DNA of 64,000 nt, taken from the NCBI GenBank assembly GCA_027487905.1, contig JAIYCR010000105.1:1-64000 (forward strand), in the 5' to 3' direction. This document shows positions 8,779 to 18,426 of this stretch, piece after piece. Below the pieces are notes generated by a model that worked only from the letters and a program-made list of their open reading frames with translations, searched no databases and was not told the origin of the DNA. Source of the DNA: Rubrivivax sp. (lineage in GTDB: Bacteria; Pseudomonadota; Gammaproteobacteria; Burkholderiales; Burkholderiaceae_C). The position numbers were made by a program, and so were the translations under genes. Each line of letters opens with the position of its first letter. The first letter of the stretch is position 1.

Positions 8779-11175
8779 TCACTCCCCCCGGAAGCTCGGG
8801 TCGGTCCGGGCCGCGGCGTCCGACTGGGTCTCGCGCAGGATGAAACCCTCCCGCAGGATGAAGCCCTCGCGCAGGATGAAGCCCTCGCGCAGGATGAAGC
8901 CCTCACGCAGGATGAAGCCTTCGCTGAGCAGGAAGCCCTCGCGGAGGATGAAGCCCTCCCTCAGGATGAAGCCTTCGCGCAGGATGAAGCCCTCCCGCAG
9001 GATGAAGCCTTCGCGCAGGATGAAGCCCTGGCTGAGCACGAAGCCGTCGGCCGCCAGCCCCTCGCCGGTGTAGGCCAGGCCATTGCTCAGCGTCAGGCCG
9101 GCGCCGGCGTCCGCGCGCTGGATCAGCGTCGACAGGGGCGTGAAGAGCGCGCCTCCCGCCTCGCCCAGCTGGGCCGTGGAGGTGGCATCGAGCAGCCGCA
9201 CGCCGGCCGTCAGCAAGGCCTGCGGCCGGGCCTGCGACTCCTGGATGGCCGTCGGAATGGTGCGTGCCGCGATGCCGTTGGACGCAGGCAGGAAGTTCAG
9301 GGTGCTGCGCAGCGCCACATGCCGCGCCCAGGTGAGGCGAGGGTCCCAGATCGGCTGGTGCTGGGTGAAGAGCACATCCGAACGAACCAGGCGGGTGCCG
9401 CCGACCAGCGCCACGCGGCTCCATGCGGTGGGCCTGCCGTTCAGCGTCGACACGGCCAGCGGAAACACCGCGCCCGGCGCCAGCAGGTTGCTGCCCACCG
9501 GCAGGCGATCGGCCTCGATCAAGGGGCCGATGTCGCGCCGCAGCGCGCGAGCCAGCCGAACGGCGCCTTCCAGGTTGAGCAGGCCCGTGCCCTGCTGGAC
9601 CAGCGAACCCTCGGCCAGCGGCGTGGCGGTGTACTGAAGGATGGCCTTGACCAGCGGCGGCGTCAGGCCCGGATTGGCCTGCAGCAGCACTGCGGCGGCG
9701 CCGGCCACGGCGGGTGCGGCCATCGAGGTGCCGCCCAGCGACATCAGCGACTGCCGCGGCGCCAGCCCTTGCAGGCCCTGCGTCAGCTCCGGATGGCTGC
9801 GCACCAGCTGGTTGGGCATGGTGGGTTGGCCGCGGGCATCGGAGGCCCAGGCCGACGCGGCCAGCACGGCATTGCCCGGTGCCACCAGGTCGGGCTTGAT
9901 CAGGTGGTCGGTCCAGCGGGTGGTCGCCCCGGTGGCCACGCCGCCACGCGTCGGGCCGCGCGAGCTGAAGGTGGTGACCGAGTCGTCCGCGCGGTCGGGC
10001 GTGCTGCGCATGTTGCCCGCGCCCACGGTGATCACCGACGCCTCATGGCCGGGCGAGGAGATGCTGCCGAAGGTCTGCACCCCGTTCGCGTCCTTGCCCG
10101 CATTGCCTGCGGAGGCCACCACCACGATGCCCAGGGCCACCGCGCTGCGCGCGGCGCGCGCCAGCGGGTCGACGAGCACCGAGTCGTTGGCCGAAGCCCC
10201 CAGGCTCAGGTTCATCACGCGGATGTTGGCGGCCCGCGCACGCTGCAGCACCCAGTCGATGCCCAGCAGCACGTCGGCGACGTCGCCGGTGCCGCGGTCG
10301 TCCAGCACCCGCACGTCGAAAAGCGAGGCGCCCGAGGCGATGCCCGAGGAGCCCGGGGCCTGGTAGGCACCGGCGCCCGCGGCGGCCGAAGCCACGGCGG
10401 TGCCGTGGCCGTAGGGGTCGGGGTTGACCGCGGTGGGTGGGTTCGCCTTGTCCAGGTGCTTGTACTTGGTGCCGTCGATGCTGCGCTTGAAGTCGGCGCT
10501 CCAGTCGCGCCGGGGCGTCCAGCCATCGGGAATGAGGCTTCGGCGCAGCGCGATGATGTCCACCGAGGCCAGCACGCGGCTCTTGCCATCGGGGCCGCGG
10601 AAATGCTGATGGCGGAAGTCGATGCCTGAGTCCAGCACCGCGATGCCCACGCCGCGCCCGTCCAGCGGGCTGGGGTTGGCAAAGGCCGAGAGCGCCGGCC
10701 CCGCTGCCACGGTGGACTGCAGCAGGCTGTGCCGCTGGGTGGCCCGGTTCGGCCCGATGTGCAGCACGTCCGCGCGCGCGCTCAGCGCGGCCAGCGCCCG
10801 GGCGGGCACCATCGCGGCCAGCGCCCGCACCGACAGGTAGTTGTAATAGACCGACCCGCCCGCGTCCACGATGGCCCGACGCAGATCGGCCAGGTCGACG
10901 GCTGCGGTGCCCGGGGAGACGATCATCACCTTCACCCGCACCTCGCCCTGCTGCCGCGCAGCCCAGGTGAGGTCCGCGGGCAAGGCATCAGGCGACAGCA
11001 TCAGCGGCTGCAGGTCCACCGACACCTTGGACATCACCGGTGCGACGGGGCTGGCCGGTGCCTGGGCCTGGGCATGAGCGGAAGTGGCCAGTGCGATCGA
11101 GCACAGGCCCGCGCCCAGCCAGCCGAGGGCGAGGTGGATGAACGAGCGGCGCTGCGCCCCGCGCTTGGAAATCAT
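8779..11175 (-). CDS. Exported S8 subtilase with C-terminal FILREG hexapeptide repeats
   Basis: A 798-residue protein with a Tat-like or Sec signal (AQRRSFIHLALGW, cleavage near AHA-QA around residue 35), a propeptide-like segment, and a complete S8 catalytic triad: Asp182 in AVLDSGIDF, His257 in DPYGHGTAVAS and Ser484 in LGGTSMAAPAVAGA. The C-terminal domain ends in twelve consecutive six-residue repeats (consensus FILREG, about residues 711-782) and a 16-residue polar tail. ATG at 11175 is preceded by a good ribosome site (AGGAAAAGG). The function is presumably extracellular proteolysis; the repeat function is unknown. It has no GlyGly-CTERM, unlike the protease at 1-729. Confidence 0.88.
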   Translation of the reverse strand: MISKRGAQRRSFIHLALGWLGAGLCSIALATSAHAQAQAPASPVAPVMSKVSVDLQPLMLSPDALPADLTWAARQQGEVRVKVMIVSPGTAAVDLADLRRAIVDAGGSVYYNYLSVRALAAMVPARALAALSARADVLHIGPNRATQRHSLLQSTVAAGPALSAFANPSPLDGRGVGIAVLDSGIDFRHQHFRGPDGKSRVLASVDIIALRRSLIPDGWTPRRDWSADFKRSIDGTKYKHLDKANPPTAVNPDPYGHGTAVASAAAGAGAYQAPGSSGIASGASLFDVRVLDDRGTGDVADVLLGIDWVLQRARAANIRVMNLSLGASANDSVLVDPLARAARSAVALGIVVVASAGNAGKDANGVQTFGSISSPGHEASVITVGAGNMRSTPDRADDSVTTFSSRGPTRGGVATGATTRWTDHLIKPDLVAPGNAVLAASAWASDARGQPTMPNQLVRSHPELTQGLQGLAPRQSLMSLGGTSMAAPAVAGAAAVLLQANPGLTPPLVKAILQYTATPLAEGSLVQQGTGLLNLEGAVRLARALRRDIGPLIEADRLPVGSNLLAPGAVFPLAVSTLNGRPTAWSRVALVGGTRLVRSDVLFTQHQPIWDPRLTWARHVALRSTLNFLPASNGIAARTIPTAIQESQARPQALLTAGVRLLDATSTAQLGEAGGALFTPLSTLIQRADAGAGLTLSNGLAYTGEGLAADGFVLSQGFILREGFILREGFILREGFILREGFILREGFLLSEGFILREGFILREGFILREGFILREGFILRETQSDAAARTDPSFRGE
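8831..9046 (-). repeat. Twelve tandem 18-bp repeats encoding FILREG units
   Basis: Reading the plus strand, the core CGCAGGATGAAGCC recurs every 18 bases for twelve units. Two units deviate together (CTGAGCAGGAAGCC and CTGAGCACGAAGCC) and encode FLLSEG and FVLSQG. Synonymous differences between copies show that the array is not a very recent expansion and that the amino-acid pattern is kept. Confidence 0.95.
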
Positions 11176-11234
11176 GGTGCTGCCTTTTCCTGCCGGCCCC
11201 GCGCGAAGGGGGCCTGTCGTTGGGGATCGGTGCG

Positions 11235-11260
11235 GTCGGTGGAGGTGCTCGTCCACCGAC
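11235..11260 (-). other. Hairpin in the 5' leader of the FILREG protease
   Basis: A perfect nine-base inverted repeat (GTCGGTGGA / TCCACCGAC) around an eight-base loop lies 60-85 bases upstream of the protease ATG at 11175. It would fold in the mRNA leader; no T-run follows on either strand, so it is not a classical terminator. Confidence 0.5.
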
Positions 11261-11333
11261 GCCGTCGTCATCCGGCATCCGACTGAGGTCCAGGCCTGCA
11301 CGAACACAGGAGCGGACGGTGAAGCGGGGATGG

Positions 11334-11352
11334 GAGCGAAGGCGCTTCGCTC
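11334..11352. other. Eight-base perfect hairpin in the 11176-11460 gap
   Basis: GAGCGAAG-GCG-CTTCGCTC forms a tight stem-loop roughly midway between the binding-protein gene (which ends at 11461) and the protease start. There is no T-run. The rest of the 285-bp gap shows no convincing gene or promoter. Confidence 0.4.
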
Positions 11353-11460
11353 ACCTTGGAATTTCGCCCAGTCCACCGCGGGCTTGAGGGGGAGGTGGCT
11401 GTCTGGATGAGAAAAAGATCACACTCCGCGACCCGGCAGGCCGCCCAGCCGACGAACGGT

Positions 11461-12879
<1,419 letters not shown>

Positions 12880-12945
12880 GGCGAAGGGGGTACAGGCCTG
12901 AGGGAAAACCCCAGATTCTCGCCGGGCCCCGCCCCCGGTGGCGTC

Positions 12946-13785
12946 TCAGCCCAGGCGGCGGTGTTCGTTCGCGGGAAGCTGCTGGCGCACCTGCGCCAGC
13001 CGCGAAGGATCGAGTTCGGCCACCACCAGTCCGGGCCCTTCGGGCCGGCAGGCGAGGACCTCCCCCCAGGGGCCGGCCACCAGGGTGTGCCCGAAGGTGC
13101 GTCGGCCGTTGGCGTGCAGGCCGCCCTGGGCGGGAGCCATCACGTAGCACTGGTTCTCCACCGCCCGGGCGCGCAGCAGCAGCTCCCAGTGCGCCTGCCC
13201 GGTGGTGTGGGTGAAGGCCGAGGGCACGAGCAGCAGGTCGCAGGGTGGGCGGCACAGCTGGCGGTACAGCTCGGGAAAGCGCAGGTCGTAGCAGACGGAC
13301 AGGCCCACCCGCAGCCCGTCCAGGTCGAAGGCCACCGCGGCGTCCCCGGCCTGCAGCACTCGGGCTTCGTCGTAGCTCTCGCGCCCGTTGTCGAAGCGGA
13401 AGAGGTGGATCTTGTCGTAGCGCACCTGCAGCCGGCCTTGCGGGTCGAAGACGCAGCTGGCGTTGAACACCCGCCGCGCCGGGCCTTGCCCGTTCTCGCA
13501 GCGCACCGGCAGCGTGCCGGCCACCAGCCACACCCCCGCCTGACGGGCGGCCTGGCTCATCGCGTGCTGGATGGGCGCGCTGGCCGGCGGGGTTTGCCCG
13601 GGCGGCGTGGGGTCCTCGGCGTGGTCGAGCTTGTCGCTGTCGCGGTGACCCATCAGGCAGAAGTATTCAGGCAGGGCCACCAGGCGGGCGCCCTCGCGGG
13701 CGGCGGCTTCGATGCCCTGTCGGGCGGTGTCCAGGTTCTGGGCCACCTCGGGGGTGGACACCATCTGCAGCGCGGCGATCTTCAT
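12946..13785 (-). CDS. Carbon-nitrogen hydrolase (Nit2/deaminated-glutathione amidase-like)
   Basis: A 279-residue nitrilase-superfamily amidase. The catalytic triad is visible: Glu in LVALPEYF, Lys in RYDKIHLFRFD and Cys in GLSVCYDLRFPELYR. The sequence around the cysteine and the KIHLFD-like lysine box resemble the Nit1/Nit2 branch, which hydrolyses deaminated glutathione or omega-amidase substrates. It lies directly downstream of yhdP on the same strand, a pairing common in betaproteobacteria. ATG at 13785 starts the conserved first strand (MKIAALQM). Confidence 0.88.
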   Translation of the reverse strand: MKIAALQMVSTPEVAQNLDTARQGIEAAAREGARLVALPEYFCLMGHRDSDKLDHAEDPTPPGQTPPASAPIQHAMSQAARQAGVWLVAGTLPVRCENGQGPARRVFNASCVFDPQGRLQVRYDKIHLFRFDNGRESYDEARVLQAGDAAVAFDLDGLRVGLSVCYDLRFPELYRQLCRPPCDLLLVPSAFTHTTGQAHWELLLRARAVENQCYVMAPAQGGLHANGRRTFGHTLVAGPWGEVLACRPEGPGLVVAELDPSRLAQVRQQLPANEHRRLG

Positions 13786-13858
13786 GGGCGGGTCGAAGAG
13801 GGGCGAAGGGTCGGGGTGCACAGGATGGGAAGGCGGGGAAGCAGGGGGCGGCGCCGGA

Positions 13859-16800
13859 TCACGGCGCCATCCGGCCGGCGCCGGACCCGCCTGGAACCGG
13901 TGCCACGGTCGGCGGCGACGACAGCGAACCGGGGCCGCCCAGCGGGCCGGGGGCGGTCGGGGCACCCGGCAGCGCTGCCGCGCTCGGGCCCGGGCCCGGG
14001 CCCGGGTACGGCGGCAAGGGCTCGGCGGGCGAGCCCTCGGCCGAGGATTCCGCCGGCGCACCGAGGCGACTGCGCTCGATGCGAGCCACCTGGGGGTCGG
14101 CCCAGCTGCCGGTGACATGGAACTCCCGCGTGCCCGCCGCGGCCAGCGGCCGGCGCAGGAACAGCTGGGCGAGGAAGGTGCCCACGCCCACTGCCGGGTT
14201 GATCGCCGCATAGGCGATGGAGGCCGTGCCGGCATTGATCTCGGGCACCACGACGACGCGCAGGTCCTGCGTCTCGCGCTGCAGGTCGGCCTGGCCCTCC
14301 ATCAGCACCGCCGCCTGGACGCCGCGCATGCTCAGGTTGGTCGTGCGGGCCATCCCCGCGTCGATGGCCACGTCGCCGGTGATGGAGTCAAAGGCGAAGC
14401 CCTCCTGGAACACGTCTCGGAAGTCCAGCGCCAGCCGCCGCGGCAGCGCCTGCAGGCTCAGCACGCCCAGCAGCCGGCCCGCACCCGGCTCCACGCGCAG
14501 GAACTGCCCGCTCTCCAGGGCCAGCGACAGGCGGCCGCCCAGGCTGGCGAAGTCGGGCCACAAGGGCGAGCCGTTCCACTGCACCGAGCCCTGCACGGCG
14601 CCGCGCCCGCCGCGGATGCTGCGCTGTTCGAGCACGCGTTCGAGCAGCCTGCCGGTGTCGGCGATGTCCAGCCGGAAGTCCAGCGCGCCGCCCGCCGTTC
14701 GCCCGTCCACCGCGGTGCGCGCCGGGCTCTGGGCCTGCAGCGTGCCGTCGGGCATGGTCAGGCTCAGCCGGCTCACGCGCCAGTCGGGTGCGGTGGCGCG
14801 ACGCGGGCCGGGCCGGGTGCTGGCCTCCAGTTCCAGGCGCCCGATGCGCCGGCCTTCCCAGCGCAGCTCGTCGACGAGCACGTCCAGTGCCGGTGGCCGC
14901 TGCGCCGTCCCGACGCCCAAGCTCGGTGCGGCGTGTACGGCGCCGCCCGGCGCCGGCTCGCCCAGGCCGGGCGGCAGGGCCGGTGGCCGCACGATGTCCA
15001 GCCGGCGCAGGCGCGATCGCAGCAGGCCGCTGTCGCCTTGTTCCAGCCACTCCACGCTGCCTTCGGCCTCGCGGCTTTGCAGGCTGGCCCGCCAGCCATC
15101 GCTTCGCGGTCGCCAGGTGGCGTCCACCGCGTGCAGCCGCCGCCCCCACAGCTGCGCCCAGTCGGCCACCAGGTGCACCTCGGTGGGCGCGTGCAAGGCT
15201 GCGCCGTCGGGGCCGAAGCCCACGGCGTTCGCTGTCGCGGTCGATGACGCGGTCGATGACGCTGCCCCGGATGCCGACACCGGCGCTGTCACCGCGCCGC
15301 CGCCCGCCGAGGCTTCGGGGGGGGTGAACACGCGATCGAGCAGAGGCCGCCACAGGTCCAGATCGGCGCCTGGCAGGCGCACCTGCGCCACCACCCCGCC
15401 GGCATCGCCGGCGACCGGCGATTCGCCGCTGCCGGCCCCGGCGCCCACCCGCAGGCTCCCGCGCACCGCGCGCAGCGTCGTGCCCGACCATTCACGGCTG
15501 TAGCGCGCCTGCACGACCGACCCCAGGTCCACCCGCAGCTGATCGCGCTCGAGGCCTTCCACCGCAGCCGCGCCGTCCGCGCCCGCTGACTCCACCGGGC
15601 GGCTCACCAGCTGGACCCGCAAGGGCAGCGCGGTGGCGGCCTCCTTGCGCAGCGGCTCGGGGAGCTCGCTGGCCAGCCCGAGCAGCGAGGAACTGACCAC
15701 CAGGCTGCGTCCGCCGGCACCCGCCTCGAACTGCACCTGGTAGGGCGCGGAGCCCGACAGGGAAGCGCCCAGGCGGGCGATGAAGCCCAGTTCGCCGGCC
15801 CTTCTCAGCCCGTCGGCGCTCGCCTGGCCCTGCACCCTCAGCCGCACCAGGCCGTCACGGTCGAGGCCACCTTCGGCCTGGGCTTCGCCGCCCAGGCCCC
15901 GGGCCGCCACCTGCTGCAGGCGGAAGCCGGATTCGGTGAATTCCACCCGACCTCGGGCCTGGGTCAGCGGCGGGATGCCGTGGCCGATCCACAGGTCGCC
16001 GCCGCGCAGTTCGACCTGCCCCTGCACGCGGCTGGAGGCCATCTGGTGCAGCGGCAGGTCCAGGCCGAGCGTCAGGCCGAGTTCACCACCAGCGCGCCAG
16101 CCGTCCAGCGCGCCCCGGGTCCAGTCGCGCACCGGCGTGCGCGACACGAACTCCAGCCAGTCGGCCGCCGGCCCCGCAGCGCGCCCCTGGACCAGCACCC
16201 GCGGGTCCCGTTCAAGGTCGGGGATGCGGACCGAGGTGTCGCTGACCACCAGCGCGCCGACCCGGGCCCGCGCGCCATTCAGGCTCAGGGCGCCCCGTTC
16301 GATCAGCAGGTCACCGGACACGGCATCCAGCGCCGGCCAGGGCGAGGTCCAGGCTGCTTCGCCCAGGCGGGCCGGGGTGGACGGCACGAAGGCGAAGCGC
16401 GCGCCGTCGATGCGCGCGGCCACGCGGAACTCGCCCGCGGGCCGGCCCGTGGCGTGTTCGCCGGGCCGCAACCAGGGGAAGTCCCAAAGGGCGCCGCGCA
16501 CGCGGATGCTGCCCCGGCTGACCTCGCCGGCGGTGATCGCGTCGGTCAGGTAATGACGGGTGGCGGCCGGCAGGCCCTGCGGCAGGTAGCGGGCCACACG
16601 TGCCGCACGGGCCTGGTCGATCCGCGCCTGCAGATCGAGCGTTCCGGGGAAGCGCCCGGCCGGCCCCAGGCCCTGTCCGCTGCCGCTCGTCCAGTGCCCG
16701 CTGAGACTGCCGCTGGCATCGGCGTTGGTGAAACGCACATCCTGGGCGGAAACCTTCAGGCGCGGCGGCGCGCCGCCGGGCTGCGGCTCCACCGTCCAGG

Positions 16801-18373
16801 TCAGTGGCGCGTGCAGTTCGCGGAAGGGCAGTTCGGGCTCATCGAAAAGGCCCGGCAGGCGCAGGCTGCCGTTGCGCAGGCTCAGCAGCGCCTTGCCGCC
16901 GCGTTCGTCGGCCTGCAGTTCGACCGCCCCGCCCCGGAAGCCCGGTCGCCCGAGCGCGCCCGGGGTCGGCGGGGGCCTGGTGTCAGCGCTGTCCCCGGCC
17001 TGCAGCGCCAGGGCATCCCCGCGCAGGGTCACCTGGTAGCGCGCCGGTGCGTCGATCTCGCCCTCCCAGCGGCCTTCGAGGCGGCTGATCACCCCCTGTG
17101 GCGCCAGCGCCGCGAGCGACCGGTGCAGCGCCTCGCCCAGCGGCAGGCGTTCGGCCAGGGCCGCCAGCAGGCCGATGTCCAGGCGTTCGGCCTGAAAAGC
17201 GCCACCGGTGACCGGCGCCGAGCTCGGCAGCATCAGCCCGCCGGCCTGCTGCTGTCGCAGGTCCAGGCTGAGATCGGTCGCCGGCCAGCGGGTGGCCGCC
17301 TCCCCGTCGCCGGCATCGAAGGCCAGCGCCTTGAGCTCGATCTTCAGGCGGTCTGGATCGCGCCGCGCGCTCATCCGCGTCGTCAGGTCGCGCAGCCGCA
17401 GCGGCTCCAGCCGAGGCGCGAGCCGCACCGAGACCTCGCGCAAGGCCAGATCCGCGCCCACTTCCACCACCGAGCCCGTGCGCAGCTCGGCCCAGACCCG
17501 CACGGCGCCATCGCCTTCCTGCACATCCACCGGCAGCGTCACATGCCGGCGCAGCGCCTGCAGGTCGGCGCGCGGCAGGTCCGCATGGAGCTGCCCGCTC
17601 CAGCGCCGCCAGTCGCTCGGCGCGGCCAGCAGCTCCTGGGTGAATCGCCCGCGCAGCGAGAAGCGGTCGCCCCACTCGCTGGACGGGCTGGCGTCGAGCC
17701 GGAAATCGTGCCGGCGAAGGGAATTGCGCACGACCAGCGTGACGCCGTGAAGCTCCACTGCCGGGGCGAGCCGCTGTTCGTCCGTCCACCGCAGCCGGCC
17801 GTTGCGGACGACGAATTCCGATTGCCGGAAGAACCAGTCGGCCACCGGGCCGGCACCGCCCCGTTCGTCGGTGCCGGCACCGCCCAGGCCCTGTGCCGCC
17901 GACAGGTCCAGGCCACCGATGCGCAGGCGGCCCAGGCCGTCGCGGTGGATGTCCAGCACCGGGCCGTCCAGGAAGAGTTGCGCGAAGCGCGGCGTCCAGC
18001 CGAGCAGCGATTGCGGGCTGAGCGCGGCGCGCACATGCGGCAGCTGCAGCGCCACCTCCCCTTGCGGGCCGAGCAGCTCGACCTGGTGGAGATCGATGAC
18101 CGGAATCCACTCGCCGGTCTGCACTTCGATGCCGCCGATGCGCACCGGCACACCCAGCGCCCGCGAGGCGCGCTCCTCGATCTGCGGTCGCCATCCCTCC
18201 AGGCGGGGCAATATCCCCCAATGCAGCGCAAGCCACGCCGCCAGGAGTACGCTCGGAACAAACAGCAGCAACCCGACCAGCCAGGGTCCGACCGTCCGCC
18301 ACGCGGCACGCCACGGTCCTGCGGCGGGAGCTCCAGAAACAGGCGGGGAGGGTTCGGGCGGTGTCGACAACAT
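13859..18373 (-). CDS. yhdP: YhdP family AsmA-like envelope protein
   Basis: A 1504-residue protein with a single N-terminal membrane helix (WLVGLLLFVPSVLLAAWLAL) followed by a very long periplasmic region typical of the YhdP/TIGR02099 family. The C-terminal AsmA-like part has ALPRRLALDFRDVFQEG and SIAYAAINPAVGVGTFLAQL. In E. coli, YhdP with TamB and YdbH carries phospholipids between inner and outer membranes. It is longer than the E. coli protein (about 1266 aa) and ends in a Pro/Gly-rich tail. ATG at 18373; divergent from glnE with a 53-bp gap, which must hold both promoters. Confidence 0.9.
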   Translation of the reverse strand: MLSTPPEPSPPVSGAPAAGPWRAAWRTVGPWLVGLLLFVPSVLLAAWLALHWGILPRLEGWRPQIEERASRALGVPVRIGGIEVQTGEWIPVIDLHQVELLGPQGEVALQLPHVRAALSPQSLLGWTPRFAQLFLDGPVLDIHRDGLGRLRIGGLDLSAAQGLGGAGTDERGGAGPVADWFFRQSEFVVRNGRLRWTDEQRLAPAVELHGVTLVVRNSLRRHDFRLDASPSSEWGDRFSLRGRFTQELLAAPSDWRRWSGQLHADLPRADLQALRRHVTLPVDVQEGDGAVRVWAELRTGSVVEVGADLALREVSVRLAPRLEPLRLRDLTTRMSARRDPDRLKIELKALAFDAGDGEAATRWPATDLSLDLRQQQAGGLMLPSSAPVTGGAFQAERLDIGLLAALAERLPLGEALHRSLAALAPQGVISRLEGRWEGEIDAPARYQVTLRGDALALQAGDSADTRPPPTPGALGRPGFRGGAVELQADERGGKALLSLRNGSLRLPGLFDEPELPFRELHAPLTWTVEPQPGGAPPRLKVSAQDVRFTNADASGSLSGHWTSGSGQGLGPAGRFPGTLDLQARIDQARAARVARYLPQGLPAATRHYLTDAITAGEVSRGSIRVRGALWDFPWLRPGEHATGRPAGEFRVAARIDGARFAFVPSTPARLGEAAWTSPWPALDAVSGDLLIERGALSLNGARARVGALVVSDTSVRIPDLERDPRVLVQGRAAGPAADWLEFVSRTPVRDWTRGALDGWRAGGELGLTLGLDLPLHQMASSRVQGQVELRGGDLWIGHGIPPLTQARGRVEFTESGFRLQQVAARGLGGEAQAEGGLDRDGLVRLRVQGQASADGLRRAGELGFIARLGASLSGSAPYQVQFEAGAGGRSLVVSSSLLGLASELPEPLRKEAATALPLRVQLVSRPVESAGADGAAAVEGLERDQLRVDLGSVVQARYSREWSGTTLRAVRGSLRVGAGAGSGESPVAGDAGGVVAQVRLPGADLDLWRPLLDRVFTPPEASAGGGAVTAPVSASGAASSTASSTATANAVGFGPDGAALHAPTEVHLVADWAQLWGRRLHAVDATWRPRSDGWRASLQSREAEGSVEWLEQGDSGLLRSRLRRLDIVRPPALPPGLGEPAPGGAVHAAPSLGVGTAQRPPALDVLVDELRWEGRRIGRLELEASTRPGPRRATAPDWRVSRLSLTMPDGTLQAQSPARTAVDGRTAGGALDFRLDIADTGRLLERVLEQRSIRGGRGAVQGSVQWNGSPLWPDFASLGGRLSLALESGQFLRVEPGAGRLLGVLSLQALPRRLALDFRDVFQEGFAFDSITGDVAIDAGMARTTNLSMRGVQAAVLMEGQADLQRETQDLRVVVVPEINAGTASIAYAAINPAVGVGTFLAQLFLRRPLAAAGTREFHVTGSWADPQVARIERSRLGAPAESSAEGSPAEPLPPYPGPGPGPSAAALPGAPTAPGPLGGPGSLSSPPTVAPVPGGSGAGRMAP

Positions 18374-18426
18374 GAAGTTCCACCAGCAGCCCGAGCGTTC
18401 GCGGCCCGAAACCGACTAGTGGCCAG

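Noticed and set aside
8831-9046. Regular repeat array as a possible CRISPR
   Set aside because: The unit is 18 bases without spacers and is in frame with a protease.
8749-10629. Plus-strand frame with QDEALA repeats opposite the FILREG protease
   Set aside because: The repeats are the complement of the FILREG array; the minus strand has a full catalytic triad and a signal peptide.
13990-14012. GGGCCC repeat as a possible regulatory element
   Set aside because: It encodes the Pro-Gly tail of YhdP and is simply low complexity.
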